Assembly (NCBI GenBank): GCA_963703655.1
Contig: CAVPFA010000003.1
Span: 310,001 to 374,000, forward strand
Source: CAVPFA01 sp963703655
GTDB lineage: Bacteria; Actinomycetota; Acidimicrobiia; Acidimicrobiales; Bog-793
Direction of reading: 5' to 3'
DNA: 64,000 bases
Of this stretch, positions 1 through 9,922 are shown piece by piece (position 1 is the stretch's first letter; each line of letters begins with the position of its first letter). The translations under genes were made by a program, and so were the position numbers. The notes below the pieces were generated by a model that was given only the letters and a program-made list of their open reading frames with translations, did no database searches and was not told where the DNA came from.

Positions 1-165
1 CCGGAGATTTCCCCGTTTGCTCATCGACACCCCGTCGCTCTCGGCGTACCGAACCAGGTCTGGACTCTAAGGGCTGGAGCTGGCACGCGAGCATTCAAAC
101 CCGTCTGTCGCGCCAGGCAAACGAGGCAATAGATTGGGCGAGGAGCTGCACGATCGGGGGCACCT

Positions 166-984
166 GTGGCTGAGGAGAGCGGCGATCCGCCGGCGGGCTC
201 CGAGTACCTGCTCGAAGCCGTCGAGCATCGAGCCCGCAACACGATCAAGGACTTCAAGGACTTCAAGGACCCGCGTCAGGAGTGGCGGCGTCTCTTCTCG
301 GAGCTTTTCGGGACCTTCTTCCTTTTGCTCGCCGCCGCCGGCGCACCGATGATGGGGACGGCCTTCCCCGACACCGTCAGCCGATCCGCGGCCGTCGTCG
401 CGCCCGGGCTCACCGTGATGGCGATCATCTTGTTCATGGGCAGGGTGTCGGGCGCGCATCTCAATCCTGCGGTCAGCATCGCCTTCGCGCTCCGGGGCGA
501 CTTCCCCTGGCGGCGAGTGCCGGGCTACGTCGTGGTCCAGCTGGGCGGCGCGGCACTCGGGGCCTGGTTTCTTCAAGGCGTGATCCACGTCTCGGCCGTC
601 CACGGATCGAGCTACCCCGCAGCGGGCTACTCGGGGATCGACGCGCTGTTGATGGAGGCGGTCCTCACGGCCGGCCTCGTCAGCGTGATCCTCGGGACCG
701 CATCGGGAGCCCAGAACGTCGGGCTCTTCGGAGCGCTCGCTGTGGGCGGCTACATCGCCTTGGCGGGCCTATGGGGTAGCCCGATCTCAGGCGCCTCGAT
801 GAACCCCGCTCGCACCTTCGGCCCCGACCTCGTGGGCGCGGACTTTCGTCAGTACTGGGTGTACGTGGCGGGTCCGCTGCTCGGCGCGGTCGTCGCGGTC
901 GTCACGGCGTTCCTGCTCAGGGGACGCGGCGGTGACCGCAGCTCCAAGACGGCCGCCCAGGGCGGGGCTATCTCGCGTACCTGA
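166..984 (+). CDS. MIP-family aquaporin / glycerol facilitator
   Basis: This is an integral membrane channel for water or small neutral solutes, 272 residues long, which is typical of the family. The two pore signatures are visible: HLNPAVS near residue 101 and SMNPARTF near residue 213, each followed by a hydrophobic helix. Six hydrophobic segments can be traced. The N-terminal 45 residues are hydrophilic and carry a short KDF repeat from a 9-bp tandem duplication. The GTG start has a G-rich stretch just upstream. The gene ends inside the 3' end of the convergent S53 peptidase gene (17-bp overlap). Aquaporin versus glycerol facilitator cannot be settled by eye. Confidence 0.93.
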   Translation: MAEESGDPPAGSEYLLEAVEHRARNTIKDFKDFKDPRQEWRRLFSELFGTFFLLLAAAGAPMMGTAFPDTVSRSAAVVAPGLTVMAIILFMGRVSGAHLNPAVSIAFALRGDFPWRRVPGYVVVQLGGAALGAWFLQGVIHVSAVHGSSYPAAGYSGIDALLMEAVLTAGLVSVILGTASGAQNVGLFGALAVGGYIALAGLWGSPISGASMNPARTFGPDLVGADFRQYWVYVAGPLLGAVVAVVTAFLLRGRGGDRSSKTAAQGGAISRT

Positions 985-3900
985 AGGCAGCCCCCTTCAC
1001 GGCCCTCGTGAAACCCCTGCCGTTCTTGGAGCTCTCCAGGGTCTCGAGGGTGATCGACACGACGGACCCCGCCTTGCCGGGAGGCGCGGTGGCGACAACC
1101 AGATGGGTGTTCCCGCTGTCCAGGACCGCCGGGACGTTCTCGAAGTGCTTGGCCGCCACCTTGCCGAACCTCACGCCGACCACGAAGCCGAGGTTCACCC
1201 CGCCGATGAAGACCTTGGTACCGCCTTTCGCCGGGCCGGACTTCGGCGACGAGGAGACCACCGATGGGTCCCCCGGCGGGTAGTAGGTGAATATGTCGCC
1301 CGTCGGCCGGGCGACGCTGCAGCCCGACGTGGTGCACACCTGCACCTCGTCGACACCAGGGTTCGAGTTGGGGGTCGTCAGGGTGATCTCCGAGTTGCTC
1401 AGGACGGTCAAGTCGAAGCTCGACGTCGCTGAGAACGGCACTCCGCCTGGCACGAACTCATCTGTGAACCCCACCACGAAGGCGGCGCCGAACCCCGATC
1501 CCTTGATGGTCAGCTTCGTGCCCCCGATGGACGATCCCGCGGCCGGTGACGAGCCGGTCGAGACCGACGTCACCTCCGGCGTCGGGGCGAAGACGACCCG
1601 TGTCTGGTTGCTCGGCGCCGGCGCGGGGGCGGAGATGTTCCCGGAGTTCGGGCTCGCCAGGGTCTGGATGTAGAACGGCACCGAGAACGCCGCACGCCTG
1701 TTCGGTATCCTGGCGGGCCCCGGCATCACGAATTGGATCTTCGTGGCCGAGATGTAGGAGATCCCTGGGGAGAAGAAGGAGTTGTAGAGGTTGGGCGCGC
1801 CACCGCCGTCGAGCCACTCGAATCCGAGGACGGCGAACCCGACTCCGGTCAGGGTCACGACCGTGCCGCCTGCTTCGCTCGCGTAGGACTTGCCGTTCGC
1901 CGCGACATCCGCGGTGAGTCCCGTGATTCGAGGCGTCGGGAGGTAGTCGAACTCGGTCGGCTGCGGAGCGGCCTCGCACCCGCACCCGGCCGGCGGCGTG
2001 AAGTCACCCGAGTTGTCGAGGGCGTACGCGCCCTGGTACGGCGGCAGGATCGTGCTGTCGTGCGCCACGCTCGAGCCGGCCGCGGTCGTGACCACGACCT
2101 GCACCTGGCAGATGCCGACGCCGTCGGCCAGACACGCAGTCGTGCCGGCCTTGAACGGGGGAACAGTGGCGGTTATCTCGTTGGCGTTTTCGACGGTGAA
2201 GTGAGTCGAGGCCACCGCGCCGAAGCGGACCGACGTCGCCCCGACGAACCCCGAGCCGTAGACGGTGGTCGTGATCGGCGTCGCACCGTTGTCGCCCGAC
2301 TCGTTCGCCCCGGACGGGCCGACGCCGGTGACGACCGGGCGGGTCGTGGCCGTGCTGCCCACGACCTGAAGGGCGCTCTTCGGGCCGACCCTGCTAGTGC
2401 TGCCGTTCGTCGACGTCACCGACAGGTAGTACCTGCCAGCGCCGTCGGTCGCAGTGTCCGGGGGCACGAAGACCGGCGCCGCCGGAACCGCGAGCCGGAA
2501 CGACGTCGCCTTCACGCTGGAGGCGACGACCGCGTTCGGCAGAGGCACCCCACCGAGCTGCACGCCGGCGATCTGTGAGATCGCGCCGGACGCGAACCCG
2601 GTGCCGGTGACAGTTACCGTCCCGCCCCCGGTGGGGACCGAGGCCGGCGAGATCCCGGTTATCACGGGCGCAGCCACCGAGGTCGACTGCGCGCACAGGT
2701 AGTGGGCGAGGCCGGCGGTCCCGCCCGGTCCGGTCACCTTCGGCGTGCCGAGGCCCGACGCCATGTCGTAGCCCTTCGTGGCGGGGTAGAGGCCCCGTGT
2801 GGCTCCGAACGGGTCGTTGTTCCCCTTCGTGATGTCGTTGAAGGACGCGGCGTACTGAGCGGGGTTCGACGCGACTGCGTACAGCTCCGGGTCGATGAAC
2901 CCGGCGCCGGCCGTGCCGCAGGCCGCCGACGCCGACATCTCGGCGGTCATGGCGGCCCAAAGCGGGGTGGACGAGGAGGTGCCGCCGAAGCCTGTCCAGC
3001 TCCCGTCGTACACGACGGTGATCGCCCCGGTGAACTCGTCTGCCTGCGCCGAGACGTCGGGAACTTCCCGGCACGCGCTGGCCTGGGCACCCGCGGCGGT
3101 GTCCGTCAGGCAGAACTTGCCGCCGCCGGTGCGCTGGGAGGTCGCATACGCCTCCGCCGCGCTCACGACCGCCGGGTTGTCGAGGCCGGGCACCCTCGCG
3201 TCCTGTTGCCACACCGGCTGGGTCCAGTTGTCCGAGATGCCGCCGCCGCCCGCGCCCCACAGCGCACCGTCGTTCCAGACCCGCTCGACAGGAGGCTGAG
3301 TGGCGTCGTCGATGGTCGTTCCGCCGACTGAGGTGACGAACGGCTGGGTGCCCGGGTCGTCGGCGGAGAGGACGGGAGTCACCGGGCTCGCCGACACGCC
3401 GGCGCAGTCGTCCGAACCGTCGTCGCCCGCCGGGCCGAAGACGCTCTGGCCCTGTGCCGCGGCCTCTTCGAAGATCGTGTTCTCGAGCGCCAGGACGCCC
3501 GGTGCGCCGGTCGCAATCGACTGCTCGCAGGCTCCCCAGCTGCTCGAGATCTCCTGTGCCTTGTTCTGGCTGACGATGACGTTGTACTCGTCGAGCGCGC
3601 CGTACTCGGTGAGCGGCGCCTCGTAGACGTAGATACTCGCTTGCGGGGCGATCGCCGAGACGTCTTCGATGTCCAGCGCGGCCTCGCCCGACCCGAGACC
3701 GGGCTGCTGGCCGCCGTCGACGGCGACGACGTGCTGGCGGCCGAGCATCTGCTTGGCAGCCGAAGCGCCGAAATAGCACGTGTCGAACATCTTGATGTCC
3801 GCCGCCGAGTACGGCTCGAGCTCGAAGATGGCGACGGACTTGCCGGCTCCGAGGTCACCGGCGCCGTACAAGCCGTCCAACCCGTACGAGGCAGCGATCT

Positions 3901-4726
3901 GGCTGTCGGTCAGGCCGCCCGAGCCCGATGCCGTGCTCTGTGCGGCGGGGCAGGCGGTCGGGGCGCCCGCGATGCGAGCGACGGCGGCCGCCTTTGCAGC
4001 GGGGTGAGGTACTGACCGGGCGCCGCCTGGCAGTAGCTCGATCTGATGCGGGACGACAAGATCGTCGAGGCCCAGGACGGTCGCAACCGAGCCTGCGATC
4101 GCCGCCGGGAGGCGGACTGCTGACGTAGTGGCGGTTCCTACGGATCCGCCCTCGAGGCGGAACCGGGCGAGGCTCGTGTGGAAGGCCGCACCCACCCGAG
4201 CCGCCGATCCGCTGAAGTGGACGAGGAGACCGTTCGCCGAGACGGACCCCACCGCCAGCCCGTCCGCGCGCAGCTGGGACGAGACGGCCGCGATCGACGA
4301 GCCCGTCGGGCCGAACAGCCGAGCGAAACCAGACGGTGTGATGAACCGGTGGTACAGGGCCGAACCGGGCGTCGACACCGCGGTCGCGAACGATTCCAGC
4401 CCGGCTGGGTCACGGGACTTCAACGCGACCGCGCCGGTGACGCGTTGCGAGGCCGCCACGGCGCCTATCAGCTGCATCGCGCCGAGACGCGGCGCAGCTG
4501 CAACTGTTGCGAGACCGCGCAGGTTCGCGTGCCTGGCCGCGCTCGCTCCTGCCGGAAGAGCCGTGAACCCGGCGACGGTCCCCGCGAGGACGGCGATGGC
4601 CAGCGCTCGCCTCGAGCGCGAACCGCTCTTGGCCGGCCCGCTCACAGGCCCGGCTCCGCTTCGATGCCCAGACCCGCTCAGAGGCCCGATTGGTCGGTAG
4701 ACATGGGCCTTTGTTCCCACTGGCAC
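968..4726 (-). CDS. secreted S53 (sedolisin/kumamolisin-type) peptidase with IPT/TIG repeats
   Basis: This is a secreted acid-type serine-carboxyl peptidase precursor of 1252 residues. An Arg-rich N-terminus and hydrophobic stretch ending in Ala-x-Ala (residues ~40-65) is the signal peptide. A pro-kumamolisin activation domain follows (~90-240), then the S53 catalytic domain (~265-680). The catalytic Glu and Asp sit in GEAALDIED (~residue 345), and the nucleophile Ser in GGTSSSTPLW (~582). The C-terminal calcium-site segment YDMASGLGTP is present. The remaining ~570 residues hold about five IPT/TIG immunoglobulin-like repeats, each starting with a P-x-V/I-T-x-(V/I) strand and a GG-T-x-(V/L)-T-(V/I) strand. 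The long repeat tail suggests cell-surface or polymer binding (inference). GTG start. It is divergent from the S8 peptidase gene, with 230 bp between them. Confidence 0.93.
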   Translation of the reverse strand: MPVGTKAHVYRPIGPLSGSGHRSGAGPVSGPAKSGSRSRRALAIAVLAGTVAGFTALPAGASAARHANLRGLATVAAAPRLGAMQLIGAVAASQRVTGAVALKSRDPAGLESFATAVSTPGSALYHRFITPSGFARLFGPTGSSIAAVSSQLRADGLAVGSVSANGLLVHFSGSAARVGAAFHTSLARFRLEGGSVGTATTSAVRLPAAIAGSVATVLGLDDLVVPHQIELLPGGARSVPHPAAKAAAVARIAGAPTACPAAQSTASGSGGLTDSQIAASYGLDGLYGAGDLGAGKSVAIFELEPYSAADIKMFDTCYFGASAAKQMLGRQHVVAVDGGQQPGLGSGEAALDIEDVSAIAPQASIYVYEAPLTEYGALDEYNVIVSQNKAQEISSSWGACEQSIATGAPGVLALENTIFEEAAAQGQSVFGPAGDDGSDDCAGVSASPVTPVLSADDPGTQPFVTSVGGTTIDDATQPPVERVWNDGALWGAGGGGISDNWTQPVWQQDARVPGLDNPAVVSAAEAYATSQRTGGGKFCLTDTAAGAQASACREVPDVSAQADEFTGAITVVYDGSWTGFGGTSSSTPLWAAMTAEMSASAACGTAGAGFIDPELYAVASNPAQYAASFNDITKGNNDPFGATRGLYPATKGYDMASGLGTPKVTGPGGTAGLAHYLCAQSTSVAAPVITGISPASVPTGGGTVTVTGTGFASGAISQIAGVQLGGVPLPNAVVASSVKATSFRLAVPAAPVFVPPDTATDGAGRYYLSVTSTNGSTSRVGPKSALQVVGSTATTRPVVTGVGPSGANESGDNGATPITTTVYGSGFVGATSVRFGAVASTHFTVENANEITATVPPFKAGTTACLADGVGICQVQVVVTTAAGSSVAHDSTILPPYQGAYALDNSGDFTPPAGCGCEAAPQPTEFDYLPTPRITGLTADVAANGKSYASEAGGTVVTLTGVGFAVLGFEWLDGGGAPNLYNSFFSPGISYISATKIQFVMPGPARIPNRRAAFSVPFYIQTLASPNSGNISAPAPAPSNQTRVVFAPTPEVTSVSTGSSPAAGSSIGGTKLTIKGSGFGAAFVVGFTDEFVPGGVPFSATSSFDLTVLSNSEITLTTPNSNPGVDEVQVCTTSGCSVARPTGDIFTYYPPGDPSVVSSSPKSGPAKGGTKVFIGGVNLGFVVGVRFGKVAAKHFENVPAVLDSGNTHLVVATAPPGKAGSVVSITLETLESSKNGRGFTRAVKGAAFRYAR

Positions 4727-4960
4727 GGATGGACCCCCTCATAGTCCGGGGCTGTCCCGGCGCGCCGAATGGTACCGCGCCCGACGACTGGCGCCCCGCG
4801 GGCTCCGGGGTCGAGCCGTAGCCCGTAGGGGCTCACCCAGACGGCACGACGAAGCTCGCCTTGTCACCGCGTCGGGGCGTGCCCTAGAGTCGTCGCGCTG
4901 GCGCGCCGGGGGGGTTTGCTCACCAGTAGCCGCCCCGCCGCCCGAACATAAGGAGTGGGC

Positions 4961-7900
4961 ATGCGAGGATGCTTGACCGGCGGAGCGCGCAGAGCGCACG
5001 CCAAGGCGATCTCCCTTTTTGTGGCAGTTGCGGCAGCGCCGGCCCTCCTGGTGGGGCAGTCGGTCGTCGCCGCGGCGGCTCCGGCGTCCCGGGCGCCGGC
5101 CGCTCGAGAGGTGGCCTTACGGCCGATGACTGCGGCGCTGGCCGCCCAGCTGTCGAAGAACGTGAACCGCCACGTGATCGTGATATTGAAGAGCCAGCTC
5201 GCCGCGGCGCACGTCGGCACCCGCTCGGCAGCGCTTCGATCCGACGCGATCGCCGCCTACCAGGCGCCGCTGCTGAGCGAGCTTCGCGAGGTGCGTGCGA
5301 CCCACGTCAAGAGCTTCCAGCTCGTCGATTCGCTGGCGGCGACGGTGTCGGCGGGCGAAGAGGCGCGCCTCAAGGCCGACCCGGCGGTGGCCGAGGTCAT
5401 TCCCGACGTGACGATCGAGGGCGCGCGAGCCTGCGGCTGTCGGCACTGCGACGAGGTCGTCGAAGCCGGCGGTCGACGGCGCGGCCGGGGAAGGCCGACA
5501 TCAGCACGTCGCTGACCCCCAACGTGATCCCCGGTGCTTGCGGCGCGAACGGCGCGGTTCAGCTCGATCCCGAGGGGCTGGCGCTCACGCACACCGACTC
5601 GGACAACCCGCACGCGAAGACCGCGCGTTCGCTGGGCATCACCGGCGCGGGCGTGAAGGTCGCGTGGATCGCCGACGGCGTCGACCCGAACAACGTCAAC
5701 TTCATCCGCTCGAACAACACGTCGGCGTTCGTCGACTACCAGGACTTCACCGGCGACGGTCCCGGCCAGCCCACGAGCGGTGACGAGGCCTTCCTCGACT
5801 CGAACACGATCGCGGGCCAGGGCATCCACGTCTACGACGTCAACGGCTTCTCCGCCCAGCCAGACCCTTCGACGTGCAACATCCGCATCGAGGGTGTCGC
5901 TCCCGGCGCGAGCCTCGTCGGGCTCGACGTGTTCGGCACGTTCGAGTTCACCACCGAGTCCAACTTCCTGCGAGGCGATCAACTACGCGGTCGAGACCGA
6001 TCACGTCAACGTGCTGAACGAGTCGTTCGGCTCCAACCCGTTCCCGGACGTCACGGCCCTCGACGTGACCAAGCAGTTCAACGACGCGGCGGTTGCCGCC
6101 GGCGTCGTGGTCAGCGTGTCGAGCGGCGACGCCGGCTCGACCAACACGATCGGCTCGCCGTCGACCGACCCGAGCGTCATCTCGGTCGGCGCCTCGACCG
6201 ACTTCCGTTTCTACGCGCAGACCAACTACGCGGCGGCGGACTACTTCGCGACCACCGGCTGGCTGAGCGACAACATCAGCTCGCTCAGCTCCGGCGGCTT
6301 CGACCAGACCGGCGGCACGGTCAACCTGGTCGCTCCCGGCGACCTGAGCTTCGCCTCCTGTGACGCCAGCCCGGTCTTCGCGGGCTGCGTGAACTTCAAG
6401 GGCCTGTCCTCCAACATCGAGGAGGCGGGTGGCACCAGCGAGTCGTCGCCGTTCGTGGCAGGTGCCGCGGCACTCGTCATCGAGGCCTACCGCAATACCC
6501 ACGGCGGGTCCACGCCTTCGCCGGCCCTGGTCAAGCAGATCCTGGTCAGCACCGCGACCGACCTCGGCACGCCGGCCACAGAGCAGGGCGCCGGCCTGCT
6601 GAACAGCTACAAGGCCGTCGAGCTGGCCGAGTCGATCCACACCTCCGCCGGGTCGCCGGCGCCGGTCGGCGAGACGCTTCTCAACTCGACCAGCCAGCTG
6701 AACGCGGTGGCCGACCCGGGCACCGAGGAGACCTGGCCGGTGAGGGTCACCAATACCGGAGCGCCACACCCAGTTCGTGCAGGTGTCCGGCCGGAGTTTC
6801 GGCCCGGACGAGCACGTGCAGAGCGGCAGCGTCACGCTGAATGATGCCACCAGCCCACAGTTCGCCAACTACCAGGGACTGCAGAACAACTACGCCGTCT
6901 TCAACTTCCACGTCGGGCCGGGCCAGGACCGCCTGGACGCCTCGATCGCCTACCCCGGGACCCCGGCCAACGGGAACAACTCCCGTGTCCGCCTGATCCT
7001 GATCGACCCGCTCGGACGGTTCGCCGCCCACAGCCTGCCCCAGGGCGTTGGCAACTTCGGCAACGTGGACGTCCGGTACCCGGTCGCGGGCACCTGGACG
7101 GGCGTGATCTTCGGCGACGTGGCGGCCGACGGTGGGACCAACGGGACAGTCCCGTGGCAGGTCTCGACTCAGAAGTTCGCCCGCTTCGGGTCGGTGTCGC
7201 CCTCGTTCCTGGTGCTGCATCCCGGCCAGACCGCGACGGTGTGGGTGAGCGCGACCACGCCGTCGTCGCCGGGCGACGCGGCAGGATCGATCGTGCTGAC
7301 TTCGGATCTCGGCCACCGGACAGACCACCTCGATCCCGGTCACGCTGCGCAGCCTGGTGCGGGTCCGGCACGGCACCGGCGCCTTCAACGGCGTGCTGAC
7401 GGGCGGCAACGGGCGGCCTCCCGGTGAAGGACAGGTGAACTACTACGAGTTCAACGTCAACGGCTCGGTCGAGCAACATCACCGCCAACGTGTCGCTCAC
7501 CAACGACGCGGGCGATCCCGTCGGTGCCTACCTGATCAGCCCGGACGGCGACACGCTCGGCTACGGGCAGAACAGCCTTGAACGGCACGCAAGGCACGAC
7601 GCTCACGGCCTACACCTCGGACCCCGTCCCGGGTACGTGGACCTTGATCGTGGAATTCGCCGAGCCGATCGTCGGGGACGAGGTCTCCCAGCCGTTCACG
7701 GGCAGCGTCCAGTTCAACGGTGTCAGCGCGTCTGCGACCGGCCTACCTGACAGCCTTGGCACGATGCTGGCAGCGGGCACACCGGTGACGGTGCCCGTGA
7801 CGATCACCAACAACGGCGTCGCGCCCGAGGACTTCTTCGTCGATCCCCGGCTCAACACCTCGACGACGCTGACGCTGGCAACACAGTTCGGAACGAGCGA

Positions 7901-8470
7901 CACCGTGCCGCTGCCGGCGCGTCAGCAACCCGTTCTGGCTGGTGCCGACCCAGACTTCCAGTGTCTCGGTCACGGACGTCTCGACGCTGCCGACCATGTT
8001 CGACGCCGGGCCCAACCCCGGCGATCCCGACCTGGCGAGCAGCGGCAGCGGCGCCGGGCCGCTCTGCAGCGACCACGTCCGCGGTCACCTACACCCCGCC
8101 CGACGGGTCGGTGACGGCGGGCATCTGGTTCGCGCTCCCCGCTGAGTGTGGGCCGTACCCGAGCGGCGCGCCTGCGGGAATCGCGACCATGGACGCGACG
8201 GTCACCGCCAAGTCGTTCGATCCGGCAGTGACGTCGGACACGGGCGATATATGGCTGGCCGCAACCAACCCTGCAACCTCGTTCACACCCATCGTCCTCA
8301 ACCCGGGCCAGACGGCCGTCATCGACGTGACGATCACGCCATCTGGCGTTTCTGGCACCCAGGTCGCCGGCAACCTTTACGTCGACGACTTCGTCAGCGG
8401 CGTGCCGCCGTACGGGCAGATCTCCGGCGACGAGCTGAACGCGATCCCGTACGCCTACACGATCAAATAA
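4961..8470 (+). pseudogene. secreted S8 (subtilase-like) peptidase, nine frame breaks
   Basis: The reconstructed ~1170-residue protein has a signal peptide, an I9-type inhibitor propeptide (KNVNRHVIVIL onward), a subtilase-like domain, and long beta-rich C-terminal domains ending ELNAIPYAYTIK. The ATG at 4961 follows AAGGAG with 5-base spacing. The reading frame steps forward nine times, near 5427, 5493, 5970, 6760, 7315, 7471, 7577, 7915 and 8073. Each step is equivalent to one surplus base, and conserved protein sequence resumes at once. The active site is also unusual. The usual Asp-(Thr/Ser)-Gly is Ala-Asp-Gly (IADGVDP), the HGTH motif reads QGIHV, and only the GTSESSP serine motif is intact. 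It may be a pseudogene, a divergent non-canonical subfamily damaged by sequencing error, or both. The frame pattern argues against functional expression as written. Confidence 0.75.
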
Positions 8471-8478
8471 GCCAACGG

Positions 8479-8524
8479 CCGCTGCACCCGCGGGGGCGCC
8501 ACCGGGCCCTCACGGGTGCAGCGG
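8479..8524 (+). terminator. hairpin after S8 peptidase gene
   Basis: A perfect 12-bp inverted repeat (CCGCTGCACCCG and its complement) with a 22-base loop begins 8 bases after the stop codon of the S8 gene. No T-run follows, so it is a strong hairpin of the kind common after high-GC actinobacterial genes rather than a classic intrinsic terminator. Confidence 0.6.
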
Positions 8525-8990
8525 GTACTGGTCGAAAGATCCGGTCCCTTTCCGCACACTGGGGCCTGCGCCGGGGGGGCGACGCGGTCAACCTGAGCGC
8601 GGAGAAGGGACCGGAGAAGCATCGGCCGTGGCTCGCTCTCGCGAGAGCTGGCCGAGGTAACCGGCGCGGACAAGCCCCGGCCATGGTGCGCCGCCGTGGT
8701 CGAACACTGCGGTGGGAAAGGCACGCGGCTGCTCGGGATGCCACGGGTGTCGACATCTCGGCCGCTCCTTTCCTCTTGGACGTGTCCCGAGCACCAACGC
8801 TCGGCTTTTCGTCACCAGGGTCTGGAGCAACGATGTCTACGGCAGGCCCACAGGGCCCGGCCGCTCGCTTGTCAGGCTTCTTCCTATCACCGGCAGCGCC
8901 GCGCTGCAAGTGATGTCGCGAACGCTGACAGTGCCGGGCGCGCGCCTGCCGGCGGGGCGACGGCCCGAAACGGCCTTCAGCTGGTGCTGC
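8525..8990. other. 466-bp stretch without a recognisable gene
   Basis: No open frame here resembles a known protein on either strand. A small hairpin, CCGAGC-ACCAAC-GCTCGG followed by CTTTTC (8787-8810, + strand), looks like a weak intrinsic terminator. On the minus strand, a frame ending near 8588 (with GGAPWPGLVRAGYLGQL) looks protein-like, but I do not recognise it. It could be the decayed tail of a gene downstream of the isomerase. Confidence 0.35.
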
Positions 8991-9283
8991 TCAGGTGTCC
9001 CGGCTCGATTGAGGGTCCGACGGGTGCCGGGCCAGAACGCGGACGTGAACGTCCATCCACGGGAACAGCGGCAACGAGGACAGCACCTGGTGGAGCGCCG
9101 TCGCGTCCTCGGCCTGCCAGATCCCCACGTTTGCCCAACTGCCGGGAATCCGCCAGATCCGAACGAGGTGCCCAGGTCCGCCAGCTCACGCGCCCTGCGG
9201 GACTCCTCGCCGATCAGACGCTCGCGCTGCTCGTCGGCCTTCCCATGGGGCCAATTCACCTGAATTTCGACGAGAAACTCCAT
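8991..9283 (-). CDS. muconolactone Delta-isomerase-like protein (frameshifted)
   Basis: The family catalyses the isomerisation of muconolactone in the beta-ketoadipate route and is about 95 residues long. The N-terminus MEFLVEIQVNWP and the helix with EERxRLIxxE are in one frame to about 9172. The C-terminus, WRIPGSWANVGIWQAED and LSSLPLFPWMDVHVR, continues in another frame to the stop at 8991. The break is at a CC run where CCC would restore GTLVRIW, so one C appears to be missing. Both halves match the family closely, so this is probably an intact gene with a consensus error. It lies downstream of ribH on the same strand. No other catechol-pathway gene is adjacent, so the true substrate is open. 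Confidence 0.8.
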
Positions 9284-9368
9284 CCCGCTCCTCTTCGGTC
9301 ATCGACACGCGCACGAGGGCCGCGAAGGCAGCGGCCTCGCCCGGCGGCGGTTCGTCTCCCGGCCTGCT

Positions 9369-9922
9369 TCAGGCCTCGAGGTGGCGGGTCCGAGCCGGAA
9401 GACGGTCCATGAGGTCGGCCGTCTCAAGGGCCGTGACGGCCGCCTCGTAACCCCTGTTGGCCGGGCCGGGATCCGAACGGGACAGCGCCTGGTCCACGGT
9501 GTCGGTGGTCAGGACCCCGAGGACCATGGGCACGCCGGTGTCGAGGGCGGCCCGCTGCAGACCGGCTGCGCACTGTCCCGGCCACGAAGTCGAAGTGCGC
9601 CGTCTCACCCCGGATGACGGCACCGAGACCCACGACCACGTCGACGCTGCCGGACTTCGGCCAGCCGTGAGGCGGCGAGCGGCACCTCGAACGCGCCGGG
9701 CACCCAGGCGACCGCCACAGATTGCAGCTTCACACCGTGGGCCTCGAGGCCTTCCAGCAGGCCGTCCAGGAGCCGAGTGGTGATGCCACCGTTGAACTTG
9801 CTGCACACCACTCCGACGCGTGTCTGTTGCCTGCCGGCCTCGCCGCAGTACGACACCCCGACGAGAGACGCCACCTCGTCGATGGCGCCCGGGCGAAGCC
9901 TCGGAGCCTCAGAGGACGTCAT
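9369..9922 (-). CDS. ribH: 6,7-dimethyl-8-ribityllumazine synthase (two frame breaks)
   Basis: It condenses 5-amino-6-ribitylaminouracil with 3,4-dihydroxy-2-butanone 4-phosphate to lumazine, the penultimate riboflavin step. Family segments appear in order across three frames: SKFNGGITTRLLDG, WVPGAFEVPLA, VVVGLGAVIRGETAHFDFVAG, VPMVLGVLTTDT and NRGYEAAVTALETADL. Frame steps near 9660 (GAAGTCC) and 9585 (CCGGGACAG) each behave as one extra base. Full length would be about 184 residues, slightly long because of an N-terminal extension. The start codon overlaps the end of ribBA by 14 bp, which points to translational coupling in a ribD-ribBA-ribH operon. Confidence 0.9.

Noticed and set aside
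4961..8470. Programmed +1 recoding sites in the S8 gene
   Set aside because: The nine sites share no slippery codon or stimulatory hairpin that I can see, and single breaks of the same type occur in housekeeping genes such as ribH.
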